Assembly: GCA_963575745.1 (NCBI GenBank)
Contig: CAUYUJ010001693.1
Location: forward strand, 1-34,071
DNA from: Prorocentrum cordatum
Lineage: Eukaryota; Sar; Dinophyceae; Prorocentrales; Prorocentraceae
Reading direction: 5' to 3'
DNA: 34,071 nucleotides
A model generated the notes under the pieces. It was not told the origin of the DNA, made no database searches, and was given only the letters and a program-made list of their open reading frames with translations. Below are positions 27,771 to 34,071 of this stretch, piece after piece (the stretch's first letter is position 1; every line of letters begins with the position of its first letter). A program made the position numbers and the translations under genes.

Positions 27771-27794
27771 AGGGGGAGGGGTAAACCCCTCCCC
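27771..27794 (+). other. Perfect GGGGAGGGGT inverted repeat
   Basis: GGGGAGGGGT is followed after two A bases by ACCCCTCCCC, a 10-bp stem with a 2-base gap. The strand is also G-run rich (GGGGGAGGGGGTAGGGGGAG), so quadruplex and hairpin forms compete. Confidence 0.75.
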
Positions 27795-27839
27795 GAAGGG
27801 GAAGAAGGGGGGTTGAGGACAGAGCGGGCTCTCTAAACC

Positions 27840-28179
27840 ACTCACGCCCAAAGGGCTGGTGGGATTGCGGTACTCACAACTGCATAATGTTGGGCTTTTC
27901 GCCAGGCTAATTTGTTGGAAGGATGGCGTGGGAGAAAAGGGCCTCATTGCTCTTGGCCTTCGGCCTGTCGAATGGGGGAGGGAGTGTTATTGCTTAGGGG
28001 TCAGTGGGAACGCCTTGAATCGTAGGGGAGGCACACATTGTTGGAATAGGAGGCGCCCTTGACAGATTACGCCCAGAGGTTGGTGGGATTAGCACAGACG
28101 TTGAGGATTCGTGGATGTTGCGCCTATATGCTCTTCCTTGTTGTAACGGGGGGGCCAATGCCAGGGGCCCCCTGGCCAG
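27840..28179. other. Unique spacer, possible 5' flank or intron of the next gene
   Basis: Contains ACGCCCAAAGGGCTGGTGGG (27843 onward) and a related ACGCCCAGAGGTTGGTGGGA (28069 onward), and a ~45-bp motif (27865-27912) also found at 25432-25480. No own gene recognised. Confidence 0.45.
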
Positions 28180-28911
28180 ATGACGCCCCCAGCCTTGTGG
28201 GTCACCTTGGGCGGTATTCAGACAAAAAGGACGGGAAATCCCAAATCGCTTACTAACTATACGGCAATCGATGTTTTGTCTAGTCGGGGGGGTGCGTCCT
28301 CCTGGGGCCGCCCGGGGGCGTCTGGGGAGCCTCTTTGGGTCGCATTTCACAAGGCGTCGACGCCAGCACCAACGCCAGCACCGACGATGTCATTGTCCTC
28401 CGCCACCGGCGATCCACACTTGCAGAACATGTTCGGTCAGCGGTTCGATTTGGTGAGGCCAGGCAAAGCTGTCTTGGTCAGCGTTCCGCGCGGAACGCCC
28501 GTCGAGGATGCGCTGCTTGTTGTAGAGGCCGACGCGCGTCGACTGGGGACACACTGCTCGGACATGTACTTCCAGGAGATCAACGCCACAGGGACGTGGG
28601 CGAACAAGGTGCGGCCTGGAGGCTTTCACTTCGACGCTCACGACGCGCGTGACGAGACGCCGAAGTGGCTGAAACTCGGGCTTGTGGAGCTCAAAGTCGG
28701 CAGCGGTCACACCGACAAGGGGCAGCCGTATCTGAACGTCTACGTCAAGAACCTTCAGCGCACTGGGTATCGTGTCGGAGGGCTGCTGGGAGAGGATGAC
28801 CACACGGAGGCGGCGGCGCCTGAGAAAGGGTGCCAGAAGATGTTGTCCCTCGAGGCGCGGTTGTATGGTCAAGCTTCGGATCTAAAGGGTTCCGTCGCAA
28901 TTGGCTACTGA
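28180..28911 (+). CDS. GDPH/von Willebrand factor D-like protein, terminal exon
   Basis: The open frame ends at TGA 28909-28911. The protein-like part begins about 28357 with a Pro/Ala/Thr linker (STPAPTPAPT), then ATGDPHLQNMFGQRFDL, the GDPH signature at the start of vWF type-D-like domains, which dinoflagellate genomes carry in many copies. Later segments fit the domain: CSDMYFQEINATGTW, a strand-like LGLVELKVG and GGLLGEDDHTEAA (the GLLG turn). Such domains are usually extracellular, but no signal peptide is seen here. Residues before the linker (28180-28356) look non-coding, and TTTCACAAG at 28347-28355 could be a splice acceptor, so this is probably a last exon. Internal ATG at 28387 is an alternative start. 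Codons favour G/C third bases. Binding partner and role are unknown. Confidence 0.6.
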   Translation: MTPPALWVTLGGIQTKRTGNPKSLTNYTAIDVLSSRGGASSWGRPGASGEPLWVAFHKASTPAPTPAPTMSLSSATGDPHLQNMFGQRFDLVRPGKAVLVSVPRGTPVEDALLVVEADARRLGTHCSDMYFQEINATGTWANKVRPGGFHFDAHDARDETPKWLKLGLVELKVGSGHTDKGQPYLNVYVKNLQRTGYRVGGLLGEDDHTEAAAPEKGCQKMLSLEARLYGQASDLKGSVAIGY

Positions 28912-29270
28912 GCCGAGGGCTCCCAGCTCCGCGCGGGGCGGTCGAGCCCGCCCAAGAACTCTGCCTTGTAGAGCTCGCCGCTCGTCGCGGGAGCGATTGT
29001 CCGGACAGCCTGCCCGCCCGCAAGGGGTGAATTGGTGTGTCCCGCCGACATTTACGTCGAATTCCAGAGACCTATAGGGATCTGCGACGACAGAGCGTAC
29101 ATATGTACAGTGTCCTGCTGTGACAGAGCGCATCCTCTCTTTCTCCTGTTCTTCCTTCCCCTGCGGTCTCCTCCTCTCCCTCCTCCCTAGCGTGCTGCCG
29201 CTTGTTTGAATCGATGTCAAGCGTGTGCGCGCCTCGACTCCGTGGAACCGCGTTCGGTCGTCTCCGTTGC
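28912..29270. other. 3' flank of the GDPH exon, no gene seen
   Basis: About 360 bp of mixed composition with a CTCCTCTCCCTCC stretch near 29140-29190. It could include the 3' untranslated region of the preceding gene; no polyadenylation signal can be recognised. Confidence 0.4.
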
Positions 29271-29279
29271 AAAAAAAAA

Positions 29280-29540
29280 CATGGTACGAGCGACGTGCCC
29301 AGGCCACACGAAGGGAGTATCTGACATGGCGGTCCCGAGCTGGAACCACGTGTTCTCACGTGTCCAGGCCACCCAGGGGGAGATCTAACATGGTGGTCCC
29401 GAGCTGGAACCATGTGTTTTCACGTGTCCAGGCCACACAGGGGGGTATCTAACATGGTGACCTGGCCACCCAGGGGGTATCTAACATGGTGGTCCCGAGC
29501 TGGAGCCAAGTGTTTTCACGTGTCCAGGCCGCCCAGGGGG
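29280..29540 (+). repeat. ~65-bp host repeat, four units
   Basis: Units of GGTGGTCCCGAGCTGGAACC, ATGTGTTTTCACGTGTCCAG, GCCACCCAGGGGGGTATCTA and ACATGG. One unit (29450-29480) is shortened. This is the repeat into which the LINE inserted at 16731/22806. The last unit runs into the GGA tract at CCCAGGGGGGAGGAG. Confidence 0.9.
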
Positions 29541-29544
29541 GAGG

Positions 29545-30920
<1,376 letters not shown>

Positions 30921-30997
30921 ATTTTTACGCGTAGCATCTGTGTCTAAACTTTATTCTCAGAGCAGCTCAGGTCTCTGGAGAGAGTTTTACTATCCGA

Positions 30998-31931
30998 AAA
31001 TGAGCGGGAACCGACATCGGAGTGACATCGAAAAATGGAAAGTTGATGTTTTCGAGAACGGCCGCGAGAAGCTGTCTGCTTCGATTCTGAGCACTTTCGT
31101 GCCTGTAAGGAGCTCTACGAGGTTCCCGGCAAAAAAGACTAGGTTGACGGTTCACCGCCGGCGCCAGTCACACGCATGCGCCGCGACAGCGGCGAAGAGA
31201 TCAGGGCTTATACCAACCGTTTCGACACGCAGGTCCCGAGACTTAATTAAGACAATGCAGATCGAGCTCCCGGATCAAGCGCTGGCGTGGTTGTTCATGT
31301 GGTGGCCTGGCCTGCCGCCAGATCGAGAAGCTGGAGTTCTGAACGCTCATCAGAATAAATACGAGCTCAAGCCTTTGCAGAAGCAGACGTTGCTTAACGC
31401 CAAGGACGCCAAAGCGCTGGATAAGCACAACCCCCGGAGGCCAGCCCCCATGACACCACTAGCGCCCAGAGGTCCGCCAGCACGACCTCGACGATGGGGG
31501 GCTCACATTACCGAGAACGATGAGGAGGAGGATCTCGAGGTGTACGAGACCCAGGTGGACGACGATGACCTGCCGGAGGAATTGCTCGAGGAGCACGAGG
31601 AAGCGGAGGCCGAAGTGCACGTGTCAGTGAAGATGCTCGCCCGAGCAAACGACAGGCAAAAATATGCCAAGCAATCTAGAGGATTTATCATAGAGATCCG
31701 CTACCTGGGCGAGGACCTGGTAAAGGACCTGGCGGAAACGGCAGTCCTGCAGGCGGCAAGGGGCCCGGCGGCAAGGGCTCGGACCGCATCAAGAAGTTGA
31801 AGGCGAGGACTCACCGCGCATTGTGCCAGAAGCTGGGACACTGGAAGGGTGACCCCGAGTGTACAGGAGCGCCAAGTAAGGCGCACATGACGACTGCCGA
31901 CGAACATGACGAAGACGACCAGGGATCATAG
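30998..31931 (+). pseudogene. Ty1/copia-like gag remnant with zinc knuckle
   Basis: The structural part of an LTR retroelement polyprotein, spread over at least two frames. In one frame about 31090-31240 reads HFRACKELYEVPGKK, a stop, then RRDSGEEIRAYTNRFDTQV, the typical gag helix seen in dinoflagellate copia-like elements. From about 31255 another frame gives ELPDQALAWLFMWWPG and REAGVLNAHQNKYELKPLQ, then an acidic stretch (DEEEDLEVYETQVDDDD) and QKYAKQSRGF. After about 31735 the first frame resumes (GGKGPGGKGSDRIKKLKART) into a knuckle LCQKLGHWKGDPEC at 31821-31862. The expected first Cys of the knuckle seems lost, and the His-Cys spacing is six. The frame ends at TAG 31929-31931. ATG 31000 is a possible but unproven start. 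No LTR was identified upstream; the GGA tract lies there instead. Confidence 0.7.
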
Positions 31932-32034
31932 CAGTACCTCACGAGCTGGAACAGCAAGGAGAAGCAGATCGAGAAGCAGACGTTCTTCATCAACAATCGC
32001 GTTCCGATGACCGGCACGGGCAGCGTGAATCATC

Positions 32035-32560
32035 ATGGCTACGAAAGAGGAGCTGCTGCAGCAGTGCGGCGGCAAGCTGTTGCCAGACTCGCGCTGCGCC
32101 AAGTCCGTTGGAGGACAGGTTTGGTGTGGCGACATGGGGCAGAGGCTCGCGAAGATGGGTCTCAAGCCGATCGAGTTTGATAATCATGAAGTTTTCAGGT
32201 TCGGCGCCGGGAAGCCAGTCATGAGCGCGATCGGAGCGCTGGTGCCGCTCGCAGTTCGCGGACGCCCCTTTGCGCTGGGGATATCCATCGTGCCGTGCCT
32301 GGTCCTCGCGCTGCTGTCACAGAAAGCTCTTGGTCAGCTGGGGGCAGTGCGCGACCATGGGGTGGAGGCTGGCGAGAGCGCCATGACTTTCAGGAAGCTG
32401 GGAGTCTCCAGCCTCGAGCTCGGGCAGACCAAGAGCGGACATCCGAGTTTTGATGTGTTGGAGTTCGACAGGGCTCACATTTTTACCGTGGCTCCAGACG
32501 TGGGCCCCAGCCAGACAGAGATCAGGCTGCTTCCGCCATCGCAGCGCTGGTGGAAAGAAC
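32035..32560 (+). pseudogene. Copia-like retropepsin (aspartic protease) domain remnant
   Basis: From ATG 32035 the frame reads MATKEELLQQCGGKLLPDSR and on. The D-S-R at the usual D-[ST]-[GA] position suggests a changed catalytic triad. Next come MGLKPIEFDNHEVFRFGAGK, ALGISIVPCLVLALLSQKAL, GQLGAVRDHGVEA and SGHPSFDVLEF, in the order found in the protease region of dinoflagellate copia-like polyproteins (the flap-like FRFG, the hydrophobic strand, the LLS-LG-V-D segment). It would cut the polyprotein. It follows gag in a shifted frame, and after about 32560 this frame turns low-complexity while a neighbouring frame becomes protein-like. The family call rests on remembered pattern, not a search. 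Confidence 0.65.
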
Positions 32561-32647
32561 TCGAGAGGAGCCCTCATCATCATCGAGCGCAGGATCATCA
32601 GCAAGCACTAGCACCAGCAAGATGTGTGCGATTTCACATAGCGGGCA

Positions 32648-33556
32648 ATGCTGACACCGTTCGGCCTCAGCCAAATATGGGTCAAACCGTTTCAGGTGAT
32701 TCTCAAGATCAGTATTCCCGTTCATGTGCGGGTGCCTCTCAGCGTGCTGGGATGGATCCAGCGTTGGGGCATCCTCGATGTCACTACCAACAAGAATTAC
32801 AATACCGTAGCGCTGATGCGCTGGAAGCAGATTTTCAAGCTGGTGTTCTTGGCCATCGCGATGGCCAGGCATCCGGCGGTGGCCATCATCTTCCACAACG
32901 GGCGCCGCTACGGCCAGGAGGAGATCCTCGAGAAGCAGGCCGAGGCACCAGCACCCAGGCGACTATTACCACTAGGGACTATGGTCAAGGTGGAGTTGCA
33001 GGAGGAGATGGAGAGCAACGGGCTGGAGTTCCAAGGCCTGTGCTGCAGAGAGACGCGCGTGATCCTCAGCGAGCAACGGATCGAGAACGGCCAGGGCCGC
33101 AGAGGAGCTCGAGCTGCAGATCCAGAACTCCGAGGACTCGCCAAGAAGTCACGAGCAGAGTTGGTCGAGCTGGCCAGGAAACTCAACGTGAAAGTTACCG
33201 ACGACATGCTCAAGGACAAAATCGTGTGTTTGTTGCTGGGACAGACGCCGAGGGCAGTCAAGAAGGAGGAGACCAAGGACGAGGTACCGCTGCTTACGAC
33301 TTCGAGGGTTGCTTCAGCGACCAGGAGCTCCTCCTTGGCTTGTCGGAGCTCAGGGAGGGAACAACAAGCACGACCAGTGGGGCCACGGCCCTCGGAAGAC
33401 GCAGAAAGCGACGAACCGCCAACCAGAAGAAGGAGCTCATCGATCAGCGACATGGCTATTGCAGCAGAAGACATCGGCGTAGAGGAGGACCAGATTTGGG
33501 ATATGATAGTTCCGAGGGGGAAGAGCAGGAAGCAGCGGGGAGAAAACGCAAGATGA
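32648..33556 (+). pseudogene. Copia-like polyprotein, linker region
   Basis: A 302-codon frame between protease and methyltransferase-like domain. Its best parts are ILDVTTNKNYNTVALMRWKQ, AIAMARHPAVAIIFHNGRRY, the helical KKSRAELVELARKLNVKVTD (a SAP-like helix-turn-helix feel) and an acidic tail DMAIAAEDIGVEEDQIWDMI. I recognise no enzyme domain. Near 33550 the protein-like reading returns to the frame of the protease (KMKPGQVKRYKDMIKEAVSF), so at least two shifts separate the pieces. The ATG at 32648 is probably not a real start. Confidence 0.5.
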
Positions 33557-34071
33557 AGCCGGGGCAGGTCAAGCGATACAAGGACATGATCAAGGAGGCC
33601 GTCAGCTTCCTGACGTGGCAGACCACGTTCCTCGGTACCTTCCTGGCGAAGCCGCTCTTTTCGGGAGGCAAGGCTATCGTGCAAGACCTCTGCGACGTGT
33701 TCAACGTCAAGACCGACCCGAGCTAAGACTTGATGCAGATCTTCGCAGGTGAGGCCGTCATCTCAGAGGAGGCCAGCCGAGCTGGACTCAAGGTGTGCGA
33801 GCCCATTGACCAGATCTACAGTTACAACCTGCGGAGCGCTCAAGTTCCGAGAGAAATTCTACAGCTTTACCGTGCATGCAGGCCGAAGCTCCGCACGTTA
33901 GAGTATCCCTGCACACTCTGGACACAACTTACCAGGGTGAATTATCGAGGCGAAGCTAAACAACAACAGCTGCGCCGCCAGCGTCTTCGAGATCGTCCCC
34001 TATTAGACTTCGTTGAGGAGATTGGCATGACGCAGCTGAACAGCAAGCGAGACATCTTGTTCGAGAATCCG
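33556..34071 (+). pseudogene. C5-methyltransferase-like domain of the retroelement (partial)
   Basis: From about 33556 the frame reads a basic helical lead-in (KMKPGQVKRYKDMIKEAV), then TAA at 33724-33726, then from 33733 to the window end without a stop: MQIFAGEAVISEEASRAGL, PIDQIYSYNL, EYPCTLWTQLTRV and ILFENP. The order F-A-G (33742-33750), Pro-Cys (33907-33912) and ENP (34063-34071) follows motifs I, IV and VI of cytosine-C5 methyltransferases. Dinoflagellate copia-like polyproteins carry such a domain between protease and integrase. The usual PCQ third residue is Thr. Integrase, reverse transcriptase and the right LTR would lie beyond the window. The single TAA makes this copy defective unless read through. 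Confidence 0.6.

Noticed and set aside
28140-28180. CCAGGGG-C-CCCCTGG palindrome as a regulatory site
   Set aside because: A short palindrome expected by chance in G/C-rich DNA; no supporting context.

Overview
The window is nuclear DNA of a dinoflagellate. The strongest evidence is a complete 22-nt dinoflagellate spliced-leader (DinoSL) sequence at 16732-16753. It sits exactly at the 5' boundary of a retrotransposed LINE. Very high repeat density, GC-rich unique DNA, a dinoflagellate-style copia-like gag/protease/methyltransferase-like polyprotein and a GDPH/vWF-D-like exon agree with this. The genus cannot be fixed from the sequence; a large, GC-rich genome such as a Prorocentrum-type one is only a guess. 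There is no bacterial-style operon and almost no ordinary host gene.

Layout: 1-1425 is a ~101-bp satellite. 1688-2640 is stacked minisatellites, G/C homopolymer hairpins and pyrimidine tracts. 2640-8370 is very GC-rich DNA with long overlapping open frames on both strands, but no gene I can defend. 8376-10985 holds two copies (one truncated) of a modular repeat element: a head, hairpin ~35-mers, a 15-bp array, a 24-bp array and a tail. 10990-14170 is a ~430-bp repeat family, interrupted by more hairpin modules and ending in an inverted copy. 14696-15898 holds further modular element copies. 15906-16660 is a ~77-bp array.

16732-22805 is a LINE retrotransposon flanked by a perfect 17-bp target-site duplication. 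Its ORF1 is open. Its ORF2 (endonuclease, reverse transcriptase, C-terminal Cys/His motif) is broken by frameshifts, a stop and changes at catalytic residues. It is also split by a ~1.04-kb copy of the modular element that duplicated three bases (TGT). 22806-27800 is again tandem repeats (four families plus a GT tract). 27840-28911 contains one plausible host coding exon (GDPH/vWF-D-like). 29280-29540 repeats the ~65-bp unit that was the LINE's target. 29545-30920 is a very long GGA/GAT simple-sequence tract. 30998-34071 is the left part of a decayed Ty1/copia-like element (gag, zinc knuckle, aspartic protease) that runs into a C5-methyltransferase-like domain and off the window.

The main biology is nested mobile DNA with a readable order of events: a ~65-bp host repeat existed first, a trans-spliced LINE RNA was copied into it, and the modular element then entered the LINE.
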